Below are positions 42,683 to 51,900 of a DNA stretch of 64,000 nucleotides, piece by piece. Each line of letters starts with the position of its first letter. The first letter of the stretch is position 1. The notes under the pieces are model-generated. The model worked only from the letters and a program-made list of their open reading frames with translations. It ran no database searches and was not told the DNA's origin. The translations under genes were made by a program, and so were the position numbers. The DNA is from Pseudanabaena minima (lineage in GTDB: Bacteria; Cyanobacteriota; Cyanobacteriia; Pseudanabaenales; Pseudanabaenaceae): the NCBI RefSeq assembly GCF_051131155.1, contig NZ_CP159508.1, forward strand, positions 372,001 to 436,000, written 5' to 3'.

Positions 42683-44641
42683 ATGTCTGCTGCCCCTTAC
42701 GGTTCTTGGAAATCACCAATTAGTTCTGATTTAATCGTTTCTAGTAGTATTCGCCTCGGCGCGATCGCCATTGATGGAGGTAATGTCTATTGGAATGAGG
42801 GCAGACCAACAGAAGGGGGCAGAAATGTAATCATGCGCTATGACATAGATGGCAATTATCGTGAGATGACACCTGCCTCTCTCAATGTGCGATCGCTAGT
42901 CCATGAGTACGGTGGCGGCGAATATCTAGTAGAAGATGGACGCATTTATTTCTCTAACTTTAGCGATCGCCGCATTTATCGCAAAATCGGCGGTAGTTCA
43001 TGCAAACCATTAACACCTGAAAGTGCTTATCGTTATGCCGATTTTGTTTGGAATCGTATTTATGGCAAATTGATCTGTGTGCGCGAAGATCATACAGGCG
43101 AAGGCGAACCGATTAACACCTTAGTGGCTGTAAATACTAGCAATGGTGAAGATGTTCAGGTATTGGTTACAGGTGCAGATTTTTATGCTTCGCCACGGTT
43201 GAATGCCACTGGTGATAAGCTAGCATGGATTAGCTGGAATCATCCAAATATGCCTTGGGATGGAACCGAACTCTGGGTAGCCGATCTGGTGGAATCAGAA
43301 ACTGGCGTTCTCATGATTCAAAATCCACAACTAGTCGCAGGTGGTGCTGACGAGTCAATATTTCAGCCAGAATGGTCGCCCGATGGCAAGCTCTACTTTG
43401 TAAGCGATCGCACAGGTTGGTGGAATCTTTATCGTACTTCCGTAGAAGCTACTGCTATTGAATCGCTCTGTCCCAAATCCGCCGAATTTGGTTTACCTCA
43501 GTGGGTATTTGGTATGACTACCTATGACTTTACAGGTGATGGCAAAATCCTCTGCTCCTATACAGAGCATGGCAAATCCCATTTAGCAATTCTCGATCCT
43601 GCTAATTTGGGAACAGGTTTACAAGAAATTTCTACTCCCTTTACTTCAATTTCAGGATTACATTGCGAAGGCGATCGCGCCGTGTTTCATGGTGGTTCGG
43701 CAACGGAACCAACGGCGATTGTGTTACTAGATTTATCAACGGGAACTTGGCAAAAAATCCGTGTTGCTTCTGATTTGCAACTCGACCCAGACTATATTTC
43801 TGCCGCTCAGTCTATAGAATTTCCCACAGAGAATGGGAAAACAGCCTATGGATTATTTTATCCTCCTAAAAATAAGGATTTCCAAGCAGATGAGTCTGAA
43901 AAACCACCCTTGCTCGTCAAAAGTCATGGTGGTCCCACAACTTCAACTTCGGGAAGCTTGAGTCTTGGCATTCAATATTGGACAAGTCGCGGCTTTGCGG
44001 TGCTAGATGTCAACTACGGCGGCAGCACTGGCTATGGACGCGAATATCGCGATCGCCTCAAAGGCAATTGGGGTATTGTCGATGTTGATGACTGCGCCAA
44101 TGGTGCGAAATTTCTTGCCAATCAAGGTTTAGTGGATGGCGATCGCTTAGCGATTTCAGGAGGCAGTGCTGGCGGCTACACGACCCTTTGCGCTTTGACG
44201 TTTCGTGATGATTTCAAGGCAGGTGCAAGTCATTATGGAATCTGCGATCTCGAAGCTCTTGCTACAGATACCCACAAGTTTGAGTCGCGTTATCTCGATA
44301 GCTTGATTGGGAAATATCCCGAACAAAAAGAACTCTATGTTCAGCGATCGCCAATTCATTTCACCGATAAGCTATCCTGTGCGATCGCCTTTTTCCAAGG
44401 TTTAGAAGATAAGGTCGTACCGCCGAACCAAGCAGAAATGATGGTGGACGCTTTACTTAAAAAAGGTTTGCCCGTTGCCTACGTTCCCTTTGAAGGTGAA
44501 CAACATGGCTTCCGTAAAGCCGAAAATCTCAAACGTGCCCTTGATGGTGAGTTCTATTTCTATTCCCAAATTTTTGGATTTAAACCTGCCGATGAGATTG
44601 AGGCGATCGCGATCGAGAATAATGCTCGCGCTTTGCATTAA
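42683..44641 (+). CDS. S9 family prolyl oligopeptidase-type peptidase
   Basis: A 652-residue protein. An N-terminal beta-propeller (repeat-like segments LRLNATGDKLAWISWNHPN, QPEWSPDGKLYFVSDRTGWW) is followed by an alpha/beta hydrolase domain: KSHGGPTTS, nucleophile in ISGGSAGGYTTL, Asp in GLEDKVVPPNQAE, His in EGEQHGFRKAEN. Cytosolic, since no signal peptide is seen; it likely cleaves short peptides. The stop codon lies in a palindrome. Confidence 0.93.
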   Translation: MSAAPYGSWKSPISSDLIVSSSIRLGAIAIDGGNVYWNEGRPTEGGRNVIMRYDIDGNYREMTPASLNVRSLVHEYGGGEYLVEDGRIYFSNFSDRRIYRKIGGSSCKPLTPESAYRYADFVWNRIYGKLICVREDHTGEGEPINTLVAVNTSNGEDVQVLVTGADFYASPRLNATGDKLAWISWNHPNMPWDGTELWVADLVESETGVLMIQNPQLVAGGADESIFQPEWSPDGKLYFVSDRTGWWNLYRTSVEATAIESLCPKSAEFGLPQWVFGMTTYDFTGDGKILCSYTEHGKSHLAILDPANLGTGLQEISTPFTSISGLHCEGDRAVFHGGSATEPTAIVLLDLSTGTWQKIRVASDLQLDPDYISAAQSIEFPTENGKTAYGLFYPPKNKDFQADESEKPPLLVKSHGGPTTSTSGSLSLGIQYWTSRGFAVLDVNYGGSTGYGREYRDRLKGNWGIVDVDDCANGAKFLANQGLVDGDRLAISGGSAGGYTTLCALTFRDDFKAGASHYGICDLEALATDTHKFESRYLDSLIGKYPEQKELYVQRSPIHFTDKLSCAIAFFQGLEDKVVPPNQAEMMVDALLKKGLPVAYVPFEGEQHGFRKAENLKRALDGEFYFYSQIFGFKPADEIEAIAIENNARALH

Positions 44642-44674
44642 TAGAAAGGCGGCGCTTTGCGCCGCCTTTCTATT
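44640..44674. terminator. Bidirectional terminator palindrome
   Basis: 16-bp perfect arms (AATAGAAAGGCGGCGC), loop TTT. It starts inside the S9 peptidase stop codon and ends inside the stop codon of the ABC ATPase gene on the other strand. Confidence 0.85.
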
Positions 44675-45428
44675 AAATGACATGATTTAAATCTGATGGG
44701 GATAGATGGTCATGAATGATTTGTCCATCACGAAACCAAATAATCCGTCGCGAATTTCGAGCAACATCGGCTTCATGGGTGACCATCACCACCGTAATAC
44801 CACTCGCATTCAATTCACCAAATAGTTCCATCACTTCCTGAGTAGTATGCGAATCTAGCGCCCCTGTAGGTTCATCGGCTAGCAACATCACAGGATTATT
44901 CACGATCGCCCTCGCGATCGCTACCCTTTGCTGCTGTCCACCTGACATTTGGTTAGGGCGATTATTTAAACGATGTCCCATAGCAACCCGTTCAAGAGCC
45001 GCCGCAGCTCGTTCTTTTTGTTCTTTAGGACGAATATCTGCATAAGCCATCGGTAACATTACATTCTCGATCGCCGTAAGTTGTGGCAAGAGATGATATT
45101 GCTGAAAGATAAAGCCAATTTTGAGATTGCGAACTTTAGCCAGATCTGCTTCCTGCATGTGCGAGACATCTTGTTCATCTAGAAAATATTGCCCTGATGT
45201 GCTGCTATCTAGACAGCCAATGATATTCATGCAAGTGGATTTGCCAGACCCAGAAGCCCCCATAATCGCGCAATATTCTCCTTCTTTAATCACAAAACTC
45301 ACATCATCTAGCGCCTTCACTAGCGTATCGCCCTGTCCATAAAATTTACAGACATTATTCAAGCGGACAATCTCTTTTCTAGAGTCAAATATTTCTGAAG
45401 TTATCGCGATCGCGTTGGTAGTAATCAT
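44673..45428 (-). CDS. ABC transporter ATP-binding protein (MacB/LolD type)
   Basis: A 251-residue ATPase: Walker A GASGSGKST, Q-loop FIFQQYHLLPQ, signature MSGGQQQRVAIARAI, Walker B MLLADEPTGALD, H-loop VMVTHE. The close relation to LolD/MacB ATPases fits the FtsX-type permease 52 bases upstream in the same operon. No periplasmic adaptor gene is adjacent. Confidence 0.93.
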   Translation of the reverse strand: MITTNAIAITSEIFDSRKEIVRLNNVCKFYGQGDTLVKALDDVSFVIKEGEYCAIMGASGSGKSTCMNIIGCLDSSTSGQYFLDEQDVSHMQEADLAKVRNLKIGFIFQQYHLLPQLTAIENVMLPMAYADIRPKEQKERAAAALERVAMGHRLNNRPNQMSGGQQQRVAIARAIVNNPVMLLADEPTGALDSHTTQEVMELFGELNASGITVVMVTHEADVARNSRRIIWFRDGQIIHDHLSPSDLNHVI

Positions 45429-45445
45429 AAATTTATTTTCTAATG

Positions 45446-45470
45446 AGAGGCAGCGCGAAGCGCTGCCTCT
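45446..45470. repeat. Hairpin between permease and ATPase genes
   Basis: AGAGGCAGCGC, loop GAA, GCGCTGCCTCT. It sits within the two-gene operon and could lower ATPase expression relative to the permease or protect mRNA ends. Confidence 0.72.
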
Positions 45471-45480
45471 TATACTTTTG

Positions 45481-46707
45481 CTAAATACTTCTCAAAGCCA
45501 CAATAGGATCGAGTCTGGATGCTTGTCGGGCGGGGAAGATGCCAAAGAACAAACCAATTCCACCTGAGACACCAACGGCTAGACAAATTGCCCCAATGGA
45601 TACACCCGCTTTCAACGGTGAAACTGCGGCGATAAATAAAATACCACCAACACCAATACCTGTACCGATCGCTCCTCCTAGTAAGGACAAAATCACTGCC
45701 TCGATCGTGAACTGGGTGAGAATATCGCTCGGTGAAGCGCCGATCGCTTTGCGGAGTCCGATTTCGCTGGTGCGCTCGGTGACTGACACCAGCATGATAT
45801 TCATAATGCCAATGCCACCAACTAGCAGCGAAATCCCTGCGATCGCCGCCAGCATGATCGTCAGTGCGCCTGTAATATTACCGACTATTTCTAGCGCATC
45901 CTGTTGGGTACGCACTGTAAATGTATCGTCAGCATTCACATCGGAAGTGCGGTGGCGCAATCGCAATAGGTTAGAAATTTGGAATTGGGCTGCGTCTACA
46001 TTGTCATTGCTAGTCGCAGACACATTGATTACGGCGACAGCCACACCATAGGGCGAAGTTTTGCCCGTAAGTTGGCTAGTCATCGTCGTAATTGGCAGAA
46101 AAATTGTGTCATCTTGGTTTGTACCCAGAAACGCGCCTTTTTCTGACATGATACCGACTACTTCATAGCTAGTGCCTCGGATTCGCACTGTCTGACCGAT
46201 AGCCGATCCCTGTGGAAATAACTCCTTGGCGATCGCTGCTCCAATCGTGATTACCCTTGCATTTCGCTTAATATCTTCCTCATTAAAAAATCTTCCTGAA
46301 CTAACTTCCGCATTGCGAACGACCGCGTAGCTTGGTGTTGTGCCGATTAATGTGGCGCGTTTAGTATTGTTGCCAGCGATCGCTAATTCAGAGCCATTAA
46401 TCTGTGGTGCAACACTGCGAACGGTGGGGACTTGGGTGGCGATCGCGTCGGCATCAGCTAGCACAAGGCGATTGGGCGGAGCGATTACATTTCGCCGTGC
46501 ATTGTCAGTACCTGTGATCACAAAGATTACATCCGTACCAAGGGCTTGAAACTGCTCTGCGGCGTACTTTTGCGCTCCTTGACCAATCCCCACCATCAAA
46601 ATTACGGAGGCATTCCCGATAATGATACCGAGCATCGTCAATGTACTACGCAAACGATTAGCCGCAAGGGTTTTGCCTGCCATCCGAAAGCTTTCCCAAG
46701 TATCCAT
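45481..46707 (-). CDS. ABC transporter permease, MacB/FtsX family
   Basis: A 408-residue protein: first membrane helix near residues 20-42 (LRSTLTMLGIIIGNASVILM), a large periplasmic MacB_PCD domain (40-280), then three C-terminal helices (LTIMLAAIAGISLLVGGIGI, ILSLLGGAIGTGIGVGGIL, AICLAVGVSGGIGLFFGIFP). This is a mechanotransmission-type exporter permease; cargo unknown. Confidence 0.92.
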   Translation of the reverse strand: MDTWESFRMAGKTLAANRLRSTLTMLGIIIGNASVILMVGIGQGAQKYAAEQFQALGTDVIFVITGTDNARRNVIAPPNRLVLADADAIATQVPTVRSVAPQINGSELAIAGNNTKRATLIGTTPSYAVVRNAEVSSGRFFNEEDIKRNARVITIGAAIAKELFPQGSAIGQTVRIRGTSYEVVGIMSEKGAFLGTNQDDTIFLPITTMTSQLTGKTSPYGVAVAVINVSATSNDNVDAAQFQISNLLRLRHRTSDVNADDTFTVRTQQDALEIVGNITGALTIMLAAIAGISLLVGGIGIMNIMLVSVTERTSEIGLRKAIGASPSDILTQFTIEAVILSLLGGAIGTGIGVGGILFIAAVSPLKAGVSIGAICLAVGVSGGIGLFFGIFPARQASRLDPIVALRSI

Positions 46708-46761
46708 CCTTAAAATTTCCTGATGTATCTGACTTTAAACTTTGCAAAATCGATAGTTTCG

Positions 46762-46799
46762 GTAATGAAGTGACGCACTTTTGTGCAGCACTTCATTAC
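46762..46799. repeat. Palindrome upstream of pyrG region (1)
   Basis: GTAATGAAGTG / CACTTCATTAC with a GCAC..GTGC inner match in the loop region. Lies just upstream of the permease gene. Confidence 0.65.
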
Positions 46800-46883
46800 T
46801 TCTCTAGGTCTAATGCAAGTCTTAACTCTAGTGTATGGTCAAAACTAAATCCTGACTTCAACCATTGGGCAGTATTTGGGGAT

Positions 46884-46956
46884 AAAAGAGTAATGGCGGC
46901 TCTAAGCGCCGCCATTACTCTTTTTGGTTTTGCTAACTTAAGCCTTGCTATATAAT
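46884..46956. repeat. GGCGGC palindrome whose outer edge carries a promoter-like TATAAT
   Basis: Inner arms AAAAGAGTAATGGCGGC/GCCGCCATTACTCTTTT (46884-46924, perfect), right outer arm TTGGTTTTGCTAACTTAAGC and CTTGCTATATAAT. The last module corresponds to the TATAGCAA edge of the family. TATAAT at 46951-46956 with TTTGCT 17 bases upstream could serve as promoter for pyrG 58 bases downstream. Confidence 0.65.
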
Positions 46957-47013
46957 CACTGTGTTGAGCATGGTTGATGAAGCAAGAACCATTGCACCCT
47001 ATAACGAAATTTT

Positions 47014-48708
47014 ATGGCTAAGTATATCTTTGTGACTGGCGGTGTTGTCTCTAGTATCGGGAAGGGCATCGTTGCCGCAAGTTTGGGACGATTACTTAAA
47101 TCTAGGGACTATTCGATCGCAATTCTCAAACTTGATCCCTATATCAATGTAGACCCTGGTACGATGAGTCCTTTTCAACATGGGGAAGTTTTTGTTACCG
47201 AAGATGGCGCAGAGACCGATCTCGATTTGGGACATTACGAGCGCTTTACTGATACTTCCATGTCAAAGCTGAGTAATGTCACCACAGGTGCTATCTATCA
47301 AGGTGTCATCAATAAAGAACGGCGTGGTGACTATCAAGGCGGCACTGTTCAAGTGATCCCGCATATCACCAATGAAATTAAAGAACGCATTCATCGTGTA
47401 GCGAATAACGGTAATCCCGATCTCGTGATTGTCGAAATTGGCGGTACGGTTGGTGATATTGAATCTTTACCATTTATCGAAGCAATTCGTCAGTTTCGTA
47501 AGGATGTGGGTCGGCAAAATGTGGTGTATATGCACGTTACCCTCATGCCTTGGATTGCTTCCGCAGGGGAGATGAAAACCAAGCCCACGCAGCACTCAGT
47601 TAAGGAATTGCAATCCGTGGGGATTCAACCTGATATTTTAGTTTGTCGTAGCGATCGCCCTTTGCCTCAAAACATCAAGGATAAAGTCTCTGAGTTTTGT
47701 AACGTGCTGCCAGAGTGCGTAATGACAGGGCAAGATGTGAAGAGCATCTATGAAGTGCCGCTAGCGATGGAGCGTGAAGGTTTAGCTGAGCAAGTATTGC
47801 GACTCCTCGGTATGCAACAACGTCAACCCGATCTCCGCAGTTGGCAAACCCTTGTCGAGCGTCTCTACCGCTCTGAGCATCAAGTAGAAGTGGCGATCGT
47901 GGGTAAGTATGTACGCTTAACCGATGCCTATCTCTCGGTGATCGAAGCCCTTAAACATGGTGCAATCGCTGTTAACAGCAATGTCAACTTACGCTGGATC
48001 AATTCAGAAGATATCGAAGCCTATGGCGCAGAGAAATTCCTCAAAGATGTCCATGCGATCGTTGTTCCAGGTGGATTTGGTCATCGTGGCGTTGATGGGA
48101 AAGTTGCCGCTGTGAAGTATGCCCGCGATCATCGGATTCCATTTTTAGGATTATGTTTAGGAATGCAATGTGCGGTGATTGATTGGGCAAGAAATGTTGG
48201 GCAATTAGGCGATGCCAATAGTGCCGAGTTTGATCCAGAATCCAAAAATCCTGTCATTCACCTCCTACCCGAACAGCAAGATGTGGTTAATCTCGGTGGC
48301 ACAATGCGTTTAGGTCTCTACGCCTGTCGTCTTGCACCGAACACTCTAGTTGGTGATCTCTATAAAGAGTCAGTAATTTATGAACGTCATCGCCATCGTT
48401 ACGAGTTTAATAATGCCTATCGATCTCTCTTTCTTGAGTCGGGTTATGTGATTAGCGGTACTTCTCCCGATGGGCGTTTGGTCGAAGCGATCGAGCTTCC
48501 TAGTCATCCATACTTTATTGCCACGCAATTCCATCCTGAGTTTCAATCTCGCCCAAGTAGTCCCCATCCACTTTTCCAAGGCTTAATTAAAGCGGCTTTA
48601 GATTTGCAAAAACAGCGTCTTGATAATGGTTCTGAGTTAGAAAGTTCTCCAATTCTTGAACAACTTAATGAGCAAAAACAAGAGTTTGCTTCAGCAACAT
48701 CTGTCTAG
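47014..48708 (+). CDS. pyrG: CTP synthase
   Basis: A 564-residue enzyme making CTP from UTP and glutamine. The synthase domain starts KYIFVTGGVVSSIGKGIVAA (P-loop) and contains DPYINVDPGTMSPFQHGEVF. The glutaminase domain has the nucleophile in FLGLCLGMQCAV and His/Glu in FHPEFQSRP. Full length. No strong ribosome site is seen before the ATG. Confidence 0.97.
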   Translation: MAKYIFVTGGVVSSIGKGIVAASLGRLLKSRDYSIAILKLDPYINVDPGTMSPFQHGEVFVTEDGAETDLDLGHYERFTDTSMSKLSNVTTGAIYQGVINKERRGDYQGGTVQVIPHITNEIKERIHRVANNGNPDLVIVEIGGTVGDIESLPFIEAIRQFRKDVGRQNVVYMHVTLMPWIASAGEMKTKPTQHSVKELQSVGIQPDILVCRSDRPLPQNIKDKVSEFCNVLPECVMTGQDVKSIYEVPLAMEREGLAEQVLRLLGMQQRQPDLRSWQTLVERLYRSEHQVEVAIVGKYVRLTDAYLSVIEALKHGAIAVNSNVNLRWINSEDIEAYGAEKFLKDVHAIVVPGGFGHRGVDGKVAAVKYARDHRIPFLGLCLGMQCAVIDWARNVGQLGDANSAEFDPESKNPVIHLLPEQQDVVNLGGTMRLGLYACRLAPNTLVGDLYKESVIYERHRHRYEFNNAYRSLFLESGYVISGTSPDGRLVEAIELPSHPYFIATQFHPEFQSRPSSPHPLFQGLIKAALDLQKQRLDNGSELESSPILEQLNEQKQEFASATSV

Positions 48709-48738
48709 AACTTAGATCTGTACCGCAAAATCAGTTCT

Positions 48739-48874
48739 TGCTTTTTGATGTCGTAGCTTCACCACGACATCAAAAAGCAGTTTCTTGATTAAATTGCAGA
48801 ACTATTAGAAGTTCAAATCCGAACCAATAAATTTTTTAAAAGTGTGCCGAAGCAGCGCTTTTAAAAAATTTATT
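48739..48874. repeat. Two palindromes between pyrG and dnaE
   Basis: 48739-48779: TGCTTTTTGATGTCGT arms, 9-base loop, likely pyrG terminator. 48826-48874: AATAAATTTTTTAAAAGTG type, with mismatches near the loop, about 50 bases before dnaE. Confidence 0.75.
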
Positions 48875-48921
48875 ATGGATCATGTTAATCTGACTGTCTG
48901 AATTTGATTTTGTAGATCGCT

Positions 48922-51900
48922 ATGACTGGATTTGTTGGGCTGCACGTTCATACTGAATATAGTTTGCTCGATGGGGCAAGTCAGATTCCTGATATGGTCA
49001 ATCGCGCCGTTGAACTGGGAATGCCTGCGATCGCTTTAACTGATCATGGAGTCATGTATGGCGCGATCGAGCTGATCAAGGTCTGCAAATCTAAAGGAAT
49101 CAAGCCGATCATTGGTAATGAAATGTATGTCCTCAATGGCGACATTACCAAACAAGAAAAAAAGAAGAAATATCACCAATGCGTCCTCGCCAAAGATACA
49201 CAGGGCTATCGTAATCTCGTTAAACTGACTTCCATTTCTCATTTGCAAGGCTTTCAAGGCAAAGGGATTTTTGCGCGTCCATGTATTAGTAAAGATTATT
49301 TATTGCAATATAAAGAAGGATTGATGCTCACTTCGGGATGTTTAGCGGGAGAAGTTCCACAGGCAATTCTCAAAGGCGATCCCACTTTAGCGAGAGAAGT
49401 CGTAGCTTGGTATAAAGAACATTTCGGGAATGATTATTATTTAGAAATTCAGGATCATGGATATCCTGAAGATCGGATTGTGAATGTAGAAATCTGCAAA
49501 ATTGCTAAGGAATTTGATATTAAAGTGATTGCCACCAATGACTCTCACTTTACCTCTTGCTTGGATGTAGAAGCCCATGACGCATTGCTCTGTATTCAAA
49601 CGGGAAAATTAATCTCCGATGAGAAGCGGCTCCGTTATAGTGGCATGGAATATCTCAAATCCTACGATGAGATGAAGCAACTATTTCGGGATCATTTGGA
49701 AGATGATGTGATCGAAGAAGCTCTTGCAAATACCCTTGAAGCAGCCGCGAAAGTTAAGCCCTACGACCTCATGCGCGATCCCCGTGCTGCTGATTATCCT
49801 ATTCCTGAAGGGCATACTGCGGATACTTATTTTGAAGAAGTGACATGGCAAGGCTTACTACAAAGATTTAATGCAAAGACCCATGCCGAGATTTCACAGG
49901 AATATCAAGAGCGCTTGCGTTTTGAATTAGGCATCATTATGCAGATGGGCTTCTCTACTTACTTTTTGGTGGTTTGGGATTACATCAAATATGCCAGAGA
50001 TAAGCAGATTCCTGTCGGTCCTGGGCGAGGTAGTGCCGCAGGGTCTTTGGTCGCCTATTCTTTAGGAATTACGAATATTGATCCCATTCATCATGGACTT
50101 CTCTTTGAAAGATTTCTCAATCCTGAGCGGAAGTCGATGCCTGATATTGATACCGATTTCTGTATCGATCACCGTAGTGAATTGATTGATTATGTAACTC
50201 AACGCTATGGACAGGAAAGAGTTGCTCAAATTGTCACATTTAACCGTTTAACCTCTAAAGCAGTTCTCAAAGACGTGGGACGAGTGCTAGATGTGTCCTA
50301 CAGCGAAGCTGACAAAATGGCGAAGATGATTCCCGTTTCCCGTGGTAAGCCAGCTAAATTAAAGGTAATGATTTCTGAGGAGTCGCCTGCTCCTGAATTT
50401 CGAGATCGCTATAAGCAAGATGCGAAAGTATTTGAATGGCTGGATATGGCGATGCGAATTGAGGGGGTGAACAAAAGTTCAGGTGTTCATGCGGCGGGAG
50501 TAGTGATTTCGCCTTTCCCATTGGATGAAGTTGTGCCATTACAGCGCAGTAATGAAGGTCAGGTAGTAACGCAATACACGATGGAGGATTTAGAATCCCT
50601 TGGTTTGTTGAAAATGGACTTCTTAGGATTGCGAAATCTTACGACTATCGAGCATACGAGTAAGCTAATTCGCAACAATCAAGATCCAAATTTCCATATT
50701 GATGCGATCGCTCCCGACATGTCCACTGAGGAAAATCAAAAAACCTATAAGCTTTTGGAAAAAGGTGATCTAGAGGGTATCTTCCAATTAGAATCATCGG
50801 GAATGAAGCAGATTGTCAAAGATCTCAAGCCTTCTAATATTGAAGATATTTCTTCGATTCTTGCCCTCTATCGTCCAGGTCCTTTGGATGCAGGACTAAT
50901 TCCAAAGTTCATTAATCGTAAACATGGCAGAGAAGCGATCGAGTATCAGCACCACACCTTAGAACCAATTCTAAACAATACCTATGGAGTATTATGCTTA
51001 GCCAAGGGAACTTTAATTGCGAAACCTGATGGCACAAGTACACCAATTGAGAATATTCGTAAGGGTGATGTAATTCTCTCTTCTGATGGTAAGCGCGTAT
51101 GGTCAGCAAAGGTCGCAAAGCAATGGCAAAGTGGCATTAAATCTATTGTCAAAATCACGCTATCAACTGGTACAGAGATTTACTGTACGCCAGAACATCG
51201 TTTTCTCACGCCACAGGGCGATCAGTTCGCCTATGAGTTAAAACCTTTAGGAAATATCAAAAATGCTCATGTGAATGGTTCAATCATTTATGAAACTTGG
51301 CAAATCTCTAAAAATCATAAATGTCTGGACTCCAACGAAGCTTATTTGCTAGGTATGTTAATTGGTGATGGTCACTTAACTTCTAGTTCACCTAATATCG
51401 CTTGTTCAAGTGAGGAAACAGCTATTTGGCTAGCTAATCTCATAGTTGCAACGTGGGGTGGTGAGCCAAAACATTATTTCCATACCCGTTGTTGGTATGC
51501 CTATGCGAAGTTTAATACACAACCAAAGCCGACACCTCTAACTATTTTTATGGATAAAATTTATGGTGATAGAGGTTGGAAGGTTAATTCTAAAGATAAA
51601 CATTTACCTTTAGATATAGTTGATTATCAAGAAAGCGATCGCATTGATGTTTTGCGAGGTCTATGGGATAGCGATGGCTCCTACACTCATAATCCTTATT
51701 TTCGGAGTATTTCTACTCAACTTCTTAAGCAAGTAGGGCAATTGCTAAGCAGTCTAAAAATCTCTTACTCTCTGCATTCAACCCATGTAATGATTACAGA
51801 TATTGCTCGGTTTTATCAGCTAATTGGTGAGCCAAGATTGCCAGTAAAACTTACTGGTGAGAAAAAATATAACTTTATTCCTGTTCCATCTTTACGAATG

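Noticed and set aside
46751..46955. Plus-strand ORF upstream of pyrG
   Set aside because: Spans two palindromes and the likely pyrG promoter; no ribosome site.
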